From Auanema rhodensis (Eukaryota; Nematoda; Chromadorea; Rhabditida; Rhabditidae), in the NCBI GenBank assembly GCA_964057225.1, contig OZ059895.1:22826688-22890687 (forward strand): DNA of 64,000 nucleotides, written 5' to 3'. Shown here piece by piece: positions 11,133 to 26,025 of this stretch. Position numbers and translations under genes: made by a program. Numbering within the stretch: position 1 is the stretch's first letter; each line of letters begins with the position of its first letter. The notes under the pieces were generated by a model, which was not told where the DNA came from, did no database searches, and worked only from the letters and a program-made list of their open reading frames with translations.

Positions 11133-14100
11133 CATACACTAATGCATCATTTTTCAAACGATCATAACTAATTTTTGTATTAAGCGTTTCTCCATGTAGT
11201 ATAGTGCATTCGATGCGGATTTTTAAGCTGCGTCGATCTGTGTTATCAGATTTGCGCTAGCTTAAAAATGCACCGAGATATCAACTGATATAAGTTCACA
11301 CTTATATCCTCGATTTTCACCCTGAAGAATTAATTTTTTCGTTGAATAACATTGTCCATCGTCTTTGCCTTGAAAAAAGGAATCTAAAAACATCTACTTT
11401 TTGCTAAATTATTTTGAAATTTTTCGAAAAAATTTTTGTCAAAATGTTTTTGGAAGCAATGTTGAGTGTACATGGAAACTCAACATACACTAATGCATCA
11501 TTTTTCAAACGATCATAACTAATTTTTGTATTAAGCGTTTCTCAATGTAGTATAGTGCATTCGATGCGGATTTTTAAGCTGCGTCGATCTGTGTTATCAG
11601 ATTTGCGCTAGCTTAAAAATGCACCGAGATATCAACTGATATATGTTCACACTTATATCCTCGATTTTCACCCTGAAGAATTAATTTTTTCGTTGAATAA
11701 CAATGTCCATCGTCTTTGCCTTGAAAAAAGGAATCTAAAAACATCTACTTTTTGCTAAATTATTTTGAAATTTTTCGAAAAAATTTTTGTCAAAATGTTT
11801 TTGGAAGCAATGTTGAGTGTACATGGAAACTCAACATACACTAATGCATCATTTTTCAAACGATCATAACTAATTTTTGTATTAAGCGTTTCTCCATGTA
11901 GTATAGTGCATTCGATGCGGATTTTTAAGCTGCGTCGATCTGTGTTATCAGATTTGCGCTAGCTTAAAAATGCACCGAGATATCAACTGATATAAGTTCA
12001 CACTTATATCCTCGATTTTCACCCTGAAGAATTAATTTTTTCGTTGAATAACATTGTCCATCGTCTTTGCCTTGAAAAAAGAAATCTAAAAACATCTACT
12101 TTTTGCTAAATTATTTTGAAATTTTTCGAAAAAATTTTTGTCAAAATGTTTTTGGAAGCAATGTTGAGTGTACATGGAAACTCAACATACACTAATGCAT
12201 CATTTTTCAAACGATCATAACTAATTTTTGTATTAAGCGTTTCTCCATGTAGTATAGTGCATTCGATGCGGATTTTTAAGCTGCGTCGATCTGTGTTATC
12301 AGATTTGCGCTAGCTTAAAAATGCACCGAGATATCAACTGATATAAGTTCACACTTATATCCTCGATTTTCACCCTGAAGAATTAATTTTTTCGTTGAAT
12401 AACATTGTCCATCGTCTTTGCCTTGAAAAAAGGAATCTAAAAACATCTACTTTTTGCTAAATTATTTTGAAATTTTTCGAAAAAATTTTTGTCAAAATGT
12501 TTTTGGAAGCAATGTTGAGTGTACATGGAAACTCAACATACACTAAGGCATCATTTTTCAAACGATCATAACTAATTTTTGTATTAAGCGTTTCTCAATG
12601 TAGTATAGTGCATTCGATGCAGATTTTTAAGCTGCGTCGATCTGTGTTATCAGATTTGCGCTAGCTTAAAAATGCACCGAGATATCAACTGATATAAGTT
12701 CACACTTATATCCTCGATTTTCACCCTGAAGAATCAATTTTTTCGTTGAATAACATTGTCCATCGTCTTTGCCTTGAAAAAAGGAATCTAAAAACATCTA
12801 CTTTTTGCTAAATTATTTTGAAATTTTTCGAAAAAATTTTTGTCAAAATGTTTTTGGAAGCAATGTTGAGTGTACATGGAAACTCAACATACACTAATGC
12901 ATCATTTTTCAAACGATCATAACTAATTTTTGTATTAAGCGTTTCTCCATGTAGTATAGTGCATTCGATGCGGATTTTTAAGCTGCGTCGATCTGTGTTA
13001 TCAGATTTGCGCTAGCTTAAAAATGCACCGAGATATCAACTGATATAAGTTCACACTTATATCCTCGATTTTCACCCTGAAGAATTAATTTTTTCGTTGA
13101 ATAACATTGTCCATCGTCTTTGCCTTGAAAAAAGGAATCTAAAAACATCTACTTTTTGCTAAATTATTTTGAAATTTTTCGAAAAAATTTTTGTCAAAAT
13201 GTTTTTGGAAGCAATGTTGAGTGTACATGGAAACTCAACATACACTAATGCATCATTTTTCAAACGATCATAACTAATTTTTGTATTAAGCGTTTCTCAA
13301 TGTAGTATAGTGCATTCGATGCGGATTTTTAAGCTGCGTCGATCTGTGTTATCAGATTTGCGCTAGCTTAAAAATGCACCGAGATATCAACTGATATAAG
13401 TTCACACTTATATCCTCGATTTTCACCCTGAAGAATTAATTTTTTCGTTGAATAACATTGTCCATCGTCTTTGCCTTGAAAAAAGAAATCTAAAAACATC
13501 TACTTTTTGCTAAATTATTTTGAAATTTTTCGAAAAAATTTTTGTCAAAATGTTTTTGGAAGCAATGTTGAGTGTACATGGAAACTCAACATACACTAAT
13601 GCATCATTTTTCAAACGATCATAACTAATTTTTGTATTAAGCGTTTCTCCATGTAGTATAGTGCATTCGATGCGGATTTTTAAGCTGCGTCGATCTGTGT
13701 TATCAGATTTGCGCTAGCTTAAAAATGCACCGAGATATCAACTGATATAAGTTCACACTTATATCCTCGATTTTCACCCTGAAGAATTAATTTTTTCGTT
13801 GAATAACATTGTCCATCGTCTTTGCCTTGAAAAAAGGAATCTAAAAACATCTACTTTTTGCTAAATTATTTTGAAATTTTTCGAAAAAATTTTTGTCAAA
13901 ATGTTTTTGGAAGCAATGTTGAGTGTACATGGAAACTCAACATACACTAAGGCATCATTTTTCAAACGATCATAACTAATTTTTGTATTAAGCGTTTCTC
14001 AATGTAGTATAGTGCATTCGATGCAGATTTTTAAGCTGCGTCGATCTGTGTTATCAGATTTGCGCTAGCTTAAAAATGCACCGAGATATCAACTGATATA

Positions 14101-14291
14101 AGTTCACACTTATATCCTCGATTTTCACCCTGAAGAATCAATTTTTTCGTTGAATAACATTGTCCATCGTCTTGGCCTTGAAAAAAGGAATCTAAAAACA
14201 TCTACTTTTTGCTAAATTATTTTGAAATTTTTCGAAAAAATTTTTGTCAAAATGTTTTTGGAAGCAATGTTGAGTGTACATGGAAACTCAA

Positions 14292-14642
14292 CATACACTA
14301 ATGCATCATTTTTCAAACGATCATAACTAATTTTTGTATTAAGCGTTTCTCAATGTAGTATAGTGCATTCGATGCAGATTTTTAAGCTGCGTCGATCTGT
14401 GTTATCAGATTTGCGCTAGCTTAAAAATGCACCGAGATATCAACTGATATAAGTTCACACTTATATCCTCGATTTTCACCCCGAAGAATCAATTTTTTCG
14501 TTGAATAACATTGTCCATCGTCTTTGCCTTGAAAAAAGGAATCTAAAAACATCTACTTTTTGCTAAATTATTTTGAAATTTTTCGAAAAAATTTTTGTCA
14601 AAATGTTTTTGGAAGCAATGTTGAGTGTACATGGAAACTCAA
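14292..14642 (+). repeat. Mosaic monomer X (W left, D right)
   Basis: It has T11 with 61A and 85A as in W, then 199C as in D, plus a private 192C ('ccccgaag'). It stands next to a D monomer. The arrangement fits an exchange or conversion tract inside the monomer between 11 and 199; a plain back mutation at 11 would also explain it. Confidence 0.7.
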
Positions 14643-16748
14643 CATACACTAATGCATCATTTTTCAAACGATCATAACTAATTTTTGTATTAAGCGTTTC
14701 TCCATGTAGTATAGTGCATTCGATGCGGATTTTTAAGCTGCGTCGATCTGTGTTATCAGATTTGCGCTAGCTTAAAAATGCACCGAGATATCAACTGATA
14801 TAAGTTCACACTTATATCCTCGATTTTCACCCTGAAGAATTAATTTTTTCGTTGAATAACATTGTCCATCGTCTTTGCCTTGAAAAAAGAAATCTAAAAA
14901 CATCTACTTTTTGCTAAATTATTTTGAAATTTTTCGAAAAAATTTTTGTCAAAATGTTTTTGGAAGCAATGTTGAGTGTACATGGAAACTCAACATACAC
15001 TAATGCATCATTTTTCAAACGATCATAACTAATTTTTGTATTAAGCGTTTCTCAATGTAGTATAGTGCATTCGATGCGGATTTTTAAGCTGCGTCGATCT
15101 GTGTTATCAGATTTGCGCTAGCTTAAAAATGCACCGAGATATCAACTGATATATGTTCACACTTATATCCTCGATTTTCACCCTGAAGAATTAATTTTTT
15201 CGTTGAATAACAATGTCCATCGTCTTTGCCTTGAAAAAAGGAATCTAAAAACATCTACTTTTTGCTAAATTATTTCGAAATTTTTCGAAAAAATTTTTGT
15301 CAAAATGTTTTTGGAAGCAATGTTGAGTGTACATGGAAACTCAACATACACTAATGCATCATTTTTCAAACGATCATAACTAATTTTTGTATTAAGCGTT
15401 TCTCCATGTAGTATAGTGCATTCGATGCGGATTTTTAAGCTGCGTCGATCTGTGTTATCAGATTTGCGCTAGCTTAAAAATGCACCGAGATATCAACTGA
15501 TATAAGTTCACACTTATATCCTCGATTTTCACCCTGAAGAATTAATTTTTTCGTTGAATAACATTGTCCATCGTCTTTGCCTTGAAAAAAGGAATCTAAA
15601 AACATCTACTTTTTGCTAAATTATTTTGAAATTTTTCGAAAAAATTTTTGTCAAAATGTTTTTGGAAGCAATGTTGAGTGTACATGGAAACTCAACATAC
15701 ACTAATGCATCATTTTTCAAACAATCATAACTAATTTTTGTATTAAGCGTTTCTCAATGTAGTATAGTGCATTCGATGCAGATTTTTAAGCTGCGTCGAT
15801 CTGTGTTATCAGATTTGCGCTAGCTTAAAAATGCACCGAGATATTAACTGATATAAGTTCACACTTATATCCTCGATTTTCACCCTGAAGAATTAATTTT
15901 TTCGTTGAATAACAATGTCCATCGTCTTTGCCTTGAAAAAAGAAATCTAAAAACATCTACTTTTTGCTAAATTATTTTGAAATTTTTCGAAAAAATTTTT
16001 GTCAAAATGTTTTTGGAAGCAATGTTGAGTGTACATGGAAACTCAACATACACTAATGCATCATTTTTCAAACGATCATAACTAATTTTTGTATTAAGCG
16101 TTTCTCAATGTAGTATAGTGCATTCGATGCAGATTTTTAAGCTGCGTCGATCTGTGTTATCAGATTTGCGCTAGCTTAAAAATGCACCGAGATATCAACT
16201 GATATAAGTTCACACTTATATCCTCGATTTTCACCCTGAAGAATTAATTTTTTCGTTGAATAACATTGTCCATCGTCTTTGCCTTGAAAAAAGGAATCTA
16301 AAAACATCTACTTTTTGCTAAATTATTTTGAAATTTTTCGAAAAAATTTTTGTCAAAATGTTTTTGGAAGCAATGTTGAGTGTACATGGAAACTCAACAT
16401 ACACTAATGCATCATTTTTCAAACGATCATAACTAATTTTTGTATTAAGCGTTTCTCCATGTAGTATAGTGCATTCGATGCGGATTTTTAAGCTGCGTCG
16501 ATCTGTGTTATCAGATTTGCGCTAGCTTAAAAATGCACCGAGATATCAACTGATATAAGTTCACACTTATATCCTCGATTTTCACCCTGAAGAATTAATT
16601 TTTTCGTTAAATAACAATGTCCATCGTCTTTGCCTTGAAAAAAGAAATCTAAAAACATCTACTTTTTGCTAAATTATTTTGAAATTTTTCGAAAAAATTT
16701 TTGTCAAAATGTTTTTGGAAGCAATGTTGAGTGTACATGGAAACTCAA

Positions 16749-17099
16749 CATACACTAATGCATCATTTTTCAAACGATCATAACTAATTTTTGTATTAAG
16801 CGTTTCTCAATGTAGTATAGTGCATTCGATGCGGATTTTTAAGCTGCGTCGATCTGTGTTATCAGATTTGCGCTAGCTTAAAAATGCACCGAGATATCAA
16901 CTGATATAAGTTCACACTTAGATCCTCGATTTTCACCCTGAAGAATTAATTTTTTTGTTGAATAACAATGTCCATCGTCTTTGCCTTGAAAAAACAAATC
17001 TAAATACAACTACTTTTCGCTAAATTATTTTGAAATTTTTCGAAAAAATTTTTGTCAAAATGTTTTTGGAAGCAATGTTGAGTGTACATGGAAACTCAA
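16749..17099 (+). repeat. Divergent monomer K, copy 2
   Basis: It has the K markers except 45A and a private T at 256 ('taaatacaac'). It is followed by P and then S. Confidence 0.85.
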
Positions 17100-17450
17100 C
17101 ATACACTAATGCATCATTTTTCAAACGATCATAACTAATTTTTGTATTAAGCGTTTCTCAATGTAGTATAGTGCATTCGATGCGGATTTTTAAGCTGCGT
17201 CGATCTGTTTTATCAGATTTGCGCTAGCTTAAAAATGCACCGAGATATCAACTGATATAAGTTCCCACTTATATCCTCGATTTTCACCCTGAAGAATTAA
17301 TTTTTTCGTTGAATAACAATGTCCATCGTCTTTGCCTTGAAAAAAGAAATCTAAAAACATCTACTTTTTGCTAAATTATTTTGAAATTTTTCGAAAAAAT
17401 TTTTGTCAAAATGTTTTTGGAAGCAATGTTGAGTGTACATGGAAACTCAA
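17100..17450 (+). repeat. Monomer P: full-length relative of S
   Basis: It carries the S markers 61A, 110T and 166C but keeps the 100 bp that S lacks, with 220A and 248A in the right half. It lies between K and S. It may be the undeleted ancestor of S, or an S repaired by exchange with an H- or F-type right half; the right half fits either source. Only one copy is present. Confidence 0.85.
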
Positions 17451-17701
17451 CATACACTAATGCATCATTTTTCAAACGATCATAACTAATTTTTGTATTA
17501 AGCGTTTCTCAATGTAGTATAGTGCATTCGATGCGGATTTTTAAGCTGCGTCGATCTGTTTTATCAGATTTGCGCTAGCTTAAAAATGCACCGAGATATC
17601 AACTGATATAAGTTCCCACTTATATCCTCGATTTTCACCCTGAAGAATTATTTTTGTCAAAATGTTTTTGGAAGCAATGTTGAGTGTACATGGAAACTCA
17701 A
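17451..17701 (+). repeat. Short monomer S, copy 2
   Basis: Same 251-bp form, junction at 17649/17650, with 110T and 166C. It directly follows P (17100-17450), a full-length monomer with the same left-hand markers. Confidence 0.95.
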
Positions 17702-19356
17702 CATACACTAATGCATCATTTTTCAAACGATCATAACTAATTTTTGTATTAAGCGTTTCTCCATGTAGTATAGTGCATTCGATGCGGATTTTTAAGCTGC
17801 GTCGATCTGTGTTATCAGATTTGCGCTAGCTTAAAAATGCACCGAGATATCAACTGATATAAGTTCACACTTATATCCTCGATTTTCACCCTGAAGAATT
17901 AATTTTTTCGTTGAATAACATTGTCCATCGTCTTTGCCTTGAAAAAAGGAATCTAAAAACATCTACTTTTTGCTAAATTATTTTGAAATTTTTCGAAAAA
18001 ATTTTTGTCAAAATGTTTTTGGAAGCAATGTTGAGTGTACATGGAAACTCAACATACACTAATGCATCATTTTTCAAACGATCATAACTAATTTTTGTAT
18101 TAAGCGTTTCTCAATGTAGTATAGTGCATTCGATGCGGATTTTTAAGCTGCGTCGATCTGTGTTATCAGATTTGCGCTAGCTTAAAAATGCACCGAGATA
18201 TCAACTGATATATGTTCACACTTATATCCTCGATTTTCACCCTGAAGAATTAATTTTTTTGTTGAATAACAATGTCCATCGTCTTTGCCTTGAAAAAAGG
18301 AATCTAAAAACATCTACTTTTTGCTAAATTATTTTGAAATTTTTCGAAAAAATTTTTGTCAAAATGTTTTTGGAAGCAATGTTGAGTGTACATGGAAACT
18401 CAACATACACTAATGCATCATTTTTCAAACGATCATAACTAATTTTTGTATTAAGCGTTTCTCCATGTAGTATAGTGCATTCGATGCGGATTTTTAAGCT
18501 GCGTCGATCTGTGTTATCAGATTTGCGCTAGCTTAAAAATGCACCGAGATATCAACTGATATAAGTTCACACTTATATCCTCGATTTTCACCCTGAAGAA
18601 TTAATTTTTTCGTTGAATAACATTGTCCATCGTCTTTGCCTTGAAAAAAGAAATCTAAAAACATCTACTTTTTGCTAAATTATTTTGAAATTTTTCGAAA
18701 AAATTTTTGTCAAAATGTTTTTGGAAGCAATGTTGAGTGTACATGGAAACTCAACATACACTAATGCATCATTTTTCAAACGATCATAACTAATTTTTGT
18801 ATTAAGCGTTTCTCCATGTAGTATAGTGCATTCGATGCGGATTTTTAAGCTGCGTCGATCTGTGTTATCAGATTTGCGCTAGCTTAAAAATGCACCGAGA
18901 TATCAACTGATATAAGTTCACACTTATATCCTCGATTTTCACCCTGAAGAATTAATTTTTTCGTTGAATAACATTGTCCATCGTCTTTGCCTTGAAAAAA
19001 GGAATCTAAAAACATCTACTTTTTGCTAAATTATTTTGAAATTTTTCGAAAAAATTTTTGTCAAAATGTTTTTGGAAGCAATGTTGAGTGTACATGGAAA
19101 CTCAACATACACTAATGCATCATTTTTCAAACGATCATAACTAATTTTTGTATTAAGCGTTTCTCAATGTAGTATAGTGCATTCGATGCGGATTTTTAAG
19201 CTGCGTCGATCTGTTTTATCAGATTTGCGCTAGCTTAAAAATGCACCGAGATATCAACTGATATAAGTTCCCACTTATATCCTCGATTTTCACCCTGAAG
19301 AATTATTTTTGTCAAAATGTTTTTGGAAGCAATGTTGAGTGTACATGGAAACTCAA
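17702..19356 (+). repeat. HOR block 3, minimal 5-monomer block
   Basis: Class order: R B Q R S, 1655 bp. It keeps the usual block start and the terminal S but nothing between, and is the only block in which S is preceded by R rather than K or P. Its B carries 208T, as do the B copies at 352 and 19708. The block looks like an internal deletion of a longer one by unequal exchange between R monomers (inference). Confidence 0.8.
19106..19356 (+). repeat. Short monomer S, copy 3
   Basis: Same 251-bp form, junction at 19304/19305. Unlike the other copies it follows an R monomer instead of K or P. Confidence 0.95.
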
Positions 19357-21462
19357 CATACACTAATGCATCATTTTTCAAACGATCATAACTAATTTTT
19401 GTATTAAGCGTTTCTCCATGTAGTATAGTGCATTCGATGCGGATTTTTAAGCTGCGTCGATCTGTGTTATCAGATTTGCGCTAGCTTAAAAATGCACCGA
19501 GATATCAACTGATATAAGTTCACACTTATATCCTCGATTTTCACCCTGAAGAATTAATTTTTTCGTTGAATAACATTGTCCATCGTCTTTGCCTTGAAAA
19601 AAGGAATCTAAAAACATCTACTTTTTGCTAAATTATTTTGAAATTTTTCGAAAAAATTTTTGTCAAAATGTTTTTGGAAGCAATGTTGAGTGTACATGGA
19701 AACTCAACATACACTAATGCATCATTTTTCAAACGATCATAACTAATTTTTGTATTAAGCGTTTCTCAATGTAGTATAGTGCATTCGATGCGGATTTTTA
19801 AGCTGCGTCGATCTGTGTTATCAGATTTGCGCTAGCTTAAAAATGCACCGAGATATCAACTGATATATGTTCACACTTATATCCTCGATTTTCACCCTGA
19901 AGAATTAATTTTTTTGTTGAATAACAATGTCCATCGTCTTTGCCTTGAAAAAAGGAATCTAAAAACATCTACTTTTTGCTAAATTATTTTGAAATTTTTC
20001 GAAAAAATTTTTGTCAAAATGTTTTTGGAAGCAATGTTGAGTGTACATGGAAACTCAACATACACTAATGCATCATTTTTCAAACGATCATAACTAATTT
20101 TTGTATTAAGCGTTTCTCCATGTAGTATAGTGCATTCGATGCGGATTTTTAAGCTGCGTCGATCTGTGTTATCAGATTTGCGCTAGCTTAAAAATGCACC
20201 GAGATATCAACTGATATAAGTTCACACTTATATCCTCGATTTTCACCCTGAAGAATTAATTTTTTCGTTGAATAACATTGTCCATCGTCTTTGCCTTGAA
20301 AAAAGAAATCTAAAAACATCTACTTTTTGCTAAATTATTTTGAAATTTTTCGAAAAAATTTTTGTCAAAATGTTTTTGGAAGCAATGTTGAGTGTACATG
20401 GAAACTCAACATACACTAATGCATCATTTTTCAAACGATCATAACTAATTTTTGTATTAAGCGTTTCTTCATGTAGTATAGTGCATTCGATGCGGATTTT
20501 TAAGCTGCGTCGATCTGTGTTATCAGATTTGCGCTAGCTTAAAAATGCACCGAGATATCAACTGATATAAGTTCACACTTATATCCTCGATTTTCACCCT
20601 GAAGAATTAATTTTTTCGTTGAATAACATTGTCCATCGTCTTTGCCTTGAAAAAAGGAATCTAAAAACATCTACTTTTTGCTAAATTATTTTGAAATTTT
20701 TCGAAAAAATTTTTGTCAAAATGTTTTTGGAAGCAATGTTGAGTGTACATGGAAACTCAACATACACTAAGGCATCATTTTTCAAACGATCATAACTAAT
20801 TTTTGTATTAAGCGTTTCTCAATGTAGTATAGTGCATTCGATGCAGATTTTTAAGCTGCGTCGATCTGTGTTATCAGATTTGCGCTAGCTTAAAAATGCA
20901 CCGAGATATCAACTGATATAAGTTCACACTTATATCCTCGATTTTCACCCTGAAGAATCAATTTTTTCGTTGAATAACATTGTCCATCGTCTTTGCCTTG
21001 AAAAAAGGAATCTAAAAACATCTACTTTTTGCTAAATTATTTTGAAATTTTTCGAAAAAATTTTTGTCAAAATGTTTTTGGAAGCAATGTTGAGTGTACA
21101 TGGAAACTCAACATACACTAATGCATCATTTTTCAAACGATCATAACTAATTTTTGTATTAAGCGTTTCTCCATGTAGTATAGTGCATTCGATGCGGATT
21201 TTTAAGCTGCGTCGATCTGTGTTATCAGATTTGCGCTAGCTTAAAAATGCACCGAGATATCAACTGATATAAGTTCACACTTATATCCTCGATTTTCACC
21301 CTGAAGAATTAATTTTTTCGTTGAATAACATTGTCCATCGTCTTTGCCTTGAAAAAAGGAATCTAAAAACATCTACTTTTTGCTAAATTATTTTGAAATT
21401 TTTCGAAAAAATTTTTGTCAAAATGTTTTTGGAAGCAATGTTGAGTGTACATGGAAACTCAA

Positions 21463-24400
21463 CATACACTAATGCATCATTTTTCAAACGATCATAACTA
21501 ATTTTCGTATTAAGCGTTTCTCAATGTAGTATAGTGCATTCGATGCGGATTTTTAAGCTGCGTCGATCTGTGTTATCAGATTTGCGCTAGCTTAAAAATG
21601 CACCGAGATATCAACTGATATATGTTCACACTTATATCCTCGATTTTCACCCTGAAGAATTAATTTTTTCGTTGAATAACAATGTCCATCGTCTTTGCCT
21701 TGAAAAAAGGAATCTAAAAACATCTACTTTTTGCTAAATTATTTCGAAATTTTTCGAAAAAATTTTTGTCAAAATGTTTTTGGAAGCAATGTTGAGTGTA
21801 CATGGAAACTCAACATACACTAATGCATCATTTTTCAAACGATCATAACTAATTTTTGTATTAAGCGTTTCTCCATGTAGTATAGTGCATTCGATGCGGA
21901 TTTTTAAGCTGCGTCGATCTGTGTTATCAGATTTGCGCTAGCTTAAAAATGCACCGAGATATCAACTGATATAAGTTCACACTTATATCCTCGATTTTCA
22001 CCCTGAAGAATTAATTTTTTCGTTGAATAACATTGTCCATCGTCTTTGCCTTGAAAAAAGGAATCTAAAAACATCTACTTTTTGCTAAATTATTTTGAAA
22101 TTTTTTGAAAAAATTTTTGTCAAAATGTTTTTGGAAGCAATGTTGAGTGTACATGGAAACTCAACATACACTAATGCATCATTTTTCAAACAATCATAAC
22201 TAATTTTTGTATTAAGCGTTTCTCAATGTAGTATAGTGCATTCGATGCAGATTTTTAAGCTGCGTCGATCTGTGTTATCAGATTTGCGCTAGCTTAAAAA
22301 TGCACCGAGATATCAACTGATATAAGTTCACACTTATATCCTCGATTTTCACCCTGAAGAATTAATTTTTTCGTTGAATAACAATGTCCATCGTCTTTGC
22401 CTTGAAAAAAGAAATCTAAAAACATCTACTTTTTGCTAAATTATTTTGAAATTTTTCGAAAAAATTTTTGTCAAAATGTTTTTGGAAGCAATGTTGAGTG
22501 TACATGGAAACTCAACATACACTAATGCATCATTTTTCAAACGATCATAACTAATTTTTGTATTAAGCGTTTCTCAATGTAGTATAGTGCATTCGATGCA
22601 GATTTTTAAGCTGCGTCGATCTGTGTTATCAGATTTGCGCTAGCTTAAAAATGCACCGAGATATCAACTGATATAAGTTCACACTTATATCCTCGATTTT
22701 CACCCTGAAGAATTAATTTTTTCGTTGAATAACATTGTCCATCGTCTTTGCCTTGAAAAAAGGAATCTAAAAACATCTACTTTTTGCTAAATTATTTTGA
22801 AATTTTTCGAAAAAATTTTTGTCAAAATGTTTTTGGAAGCAATGTTGAGTGTACATGGAAACTCAACATACACTAATGCATCATTTTTCAAACGATCATA
22901 ACTAATTTTTGTATTAAGCGTTTCTCCATGTAGTATAGTGCATTCGATGCGGATTTTTAAGCTGCGTCGATCTGTGTTATCAGATTTGCGCTAGCTTAAA
23001 AATGCACCGAGATATCAACTGATATAAGTTCACACTTATATCCTCGATTTTCACCCTGAAGAATTAATTTTTTCGTTGAATAACATTGTCCATCGTCTTT
23101 GCCTTGAAAAAAGGAATCTAAAAACATCTACTTTTTGCTAAATTATTTTGAAATTTTTCGAAAAAATTTTTGTCAAAATGTTTTTGGAAGCAATGTTGAG
23201 TGTACATGGAAACTCAACATACACTAATGCATCATTTTTCAAACGATCATAACTAAATTTTGTATTAAGCGTTTCTCCATGTAGTATAGTGCATTCGATG
23301 CGGATTTTTAAGCTGCGTCGATCTGTGTTATCAGATTTGCGCTAGCTTAAAAATGCACCGAGATATCAACTGATATAAGTTCACACTTATATCTTCGATT
23401 TTCACCCTGAAGAATTAATTTTTTCGTTGAATAACATTGTCCATCGTCTTTGCCTTGAAAAAAGGAATCTAAAAACATCTACTTTTTGCTAAATTATTTT
23501 GAAATTTTTCGAAAAAATTTTTGTCAAAATGTTTTTGGAAGCAATGTTGAGTGTACATGGAAACTCAACATACACTAATGCATCATTTTTCAAACGATCA
23601 TAACTAATTTTTGTATTAAGCGTTTCTCCATGTAGTATAGTGCATTCGATGCGGATTTTTAAGCTGCGTCGATCTGTGTTATCAGATTTGCGCTAGCTTA
23701 AAAATGCACCAAGATATCAACTGATATAAGTTCACACTTATATCCTCGATTTTCACCCTGAAGAATTAATTTTTTCGTTGAATAACAATGTCCATCGTCT
23801 TTGCCTTGAAAAAAGAAATCTAAAAACATCTACTTTTTGCTAAATTATTTTGAAATTTTTCGAAAAAATTTTTGTCAAAATGTTTTTGGAAGCAATGTTG
23901 AGTGTACATGGAAACTCAACATACACTAATGCATCATTTTTCAAACGATCATAACTAATTTTTGTAATAAGCGTTTCTCAATGTAGTATAGTGCATTCGA
24001 TGCAGATTTTTAAGCTGCGTCGATCTGTGTTATCAGATTTGCGCTAGCTTAAAAATGCACCGAGATATCAACTGATATAAGTTCACACTTATATCCTCGA
24101 TTTTCACCCTGAAGAATTAATTTTTTCGTTGAATAACATTGTCCATCGTCTTTGCCTTGAAAAAAGGAATCTAAAAACATCTACTTTTTGCTAAATTATT
24201 TTGAAATTTTTCGAAAAAATTTTTGTCAAAATGTTTTTGGAAGCAATGTTGAGTGTACATGGAAACTCAACATACACTAATGCATCATTTTTCAAACGAT
24301 CATAACTAATTTTTGTATTAAGCGTTTCTCCATGTAGTATAGTGCATTCGATGCGGATTTTTAAGCTGCGTCGATCTGTGTTATCAGATTTGCGCTAGCT

Positions 24401-24621
24401 TAAAAATGCACCGAGATATCAACTGATATAAGTTCACACTTATATCCTCGATTTTCACCCTGAAGAATTAATTTTTTCGTTGAATAACATTGTCCATCGT
24501 CTTTGCCTTGAAAAAAGGAATCTAAAAACATCTACTTTTTGCTAAATTATTTTGAAATTTTTCGAAAAAATTTTTGTCAAAATGTTTTTGGAAGCAATGT
24601 TGAGTGTACATGGAAACTCAA
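21463..24621 (+). repeat. 9-monomer segment E R F W R R H W R, copy 2
   Basis: It shares 293T, 40A and 143A with copy 1 in the same monomers, which is strong evidence of segmental duplication. Private changes here: 44C in E, 176T in the 40A monomer, and an A in 'gtaataag' of the last W. Confidence 0.82.
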
Positions 24622-24972
24622 CATACACTAATGCATCATTTTTCAAACGATCATAACTAATTTTTGTATTAAGCGTTTCTCAATGTAGTATAGTGCATTC
24701 GATGCGGATTTTTAAGCTGCGTCGATCTGTGTTATCAGATTTGCGCTAGCTTAAAAATGCACCGAGATATCAACTGATATATGTTCACACTTATATCCTC
24801 GATTTTCACCCTGAAGAATTAATTTTTTCGTTGAATAACAATGTCCATCGTCTTTGCCTTGAAAAAAGGAATCTAAAAACATCTACTTTTTGCTAAATTA
24901 TTTCGAAATTTTTCGAAAAAATTTTTGTCAAAATGTTTTTGGAAGCAATGTTGAGTGTACATGGAAACTCAA

Positions 24973-26025
24973 CATACACTAATGCATCATTTTTCAAACG
25001 ATCATAACTAATTTTTGTATTAAGCGTTTCTCCATGTAGTATAGTGCATTCGATGCGGATTTTTAAGCTGCGTCGATCTGTGTTATCAGATTTGCGCTAG
25101 CTTAAAAATGCACCGAGATATCAACTGATATAAGTTCACACTTATATCCTCGATTTTCACCCTGAAGAATTAATTTTTTCGTTGAATAACAATGTCCATC
25201 GTCTTTGCCTTAAAAAAAGAAATCTAAAAACATCTACTTCTTGCTAAATTATTTTGAAATTTTTCGAAAAAATTTTTGTCAAAATGTTTTTGGAAGCAAT
25301 GTTGAGTGTACATGGAAACTCAACATACACTAATGCATCATTTTTCAAACGATCATAACTAATTTTTGTATTAAGCGTTTCTCAATGTAGTATAGTGCAT
25401 TCGATGCGGATTTTTAAGCTGCGTCGATCTGTGTTATCAGATTTGCGCTAGCTTAAAAATGCACCGAGATATCAACTGATATATGTTCACACTTATATCC
25501 TCGATTTTCACCCTGAAGAATTAATTTTTTCGTTGAATAACAATGTCCATCGTCTTTGCCTTGAAAAAAGGAATCTAAAAACATCTACTTTTTGCTAAAT
25601 TATTTTGAAATTTTTCGAAAAAATTTTTGTCAAAATGTTTTTGGAAGCAATGTTGAGTGTACATGGAAACTCAACATACACTAATGCATCATTTTTCAAA
25701 CGATCATAACTAATTTTTGTATTAAGCGTTTCTCCATGTAGTATAGTGCATTCGATGCGGATTTTTAAGCTGCGTCGATCTGTGTTATCAGATTTGCGCT
25801 AGCTTAAAAATGCACCGAGATATCAACTGATATATGTTCACACTTATATCCTCGATTTTCACCCTGAAGAATTAATTTTTTCGTTGAATAACAATGTCCA
25901 TCGTCTTTGCCTTGAAAAAAGGAATCTAAAAACATCTACTTTTTGCTAAATTATTTTGAAATTTTTCGAAAAAATTTTTGTCAAAATGTTTTTGGAAGCA
26001 ATGTTGAGTGTACATGGAAACTCAA
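24973..26025 (+). repeat. I B J triplet, copy 1 of a tandem pair
   Basis: 1053 bp. By eye it has the same sequence as the triplet that follows, so the pair looks like a very recent in-register duplication. Confidence 0.8.

Larger units (their letters stand above)
11133..17701 (+). repeat. HOR block 2, 19 monomers
   Basis: Class order: R B Q R D R L R D X Q E R F W H K P S. The first eight monomers match the start of the run at 35554, and E R F W plus H K match parts of blocks 1 and 4. It is the only block with P, a full-length relative of S, and the only one with X, a left-W/right-D composite. Its K (16749-17099) differs from the other four K copies by lacking 45A and having 256T. Confidence 0.78.
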
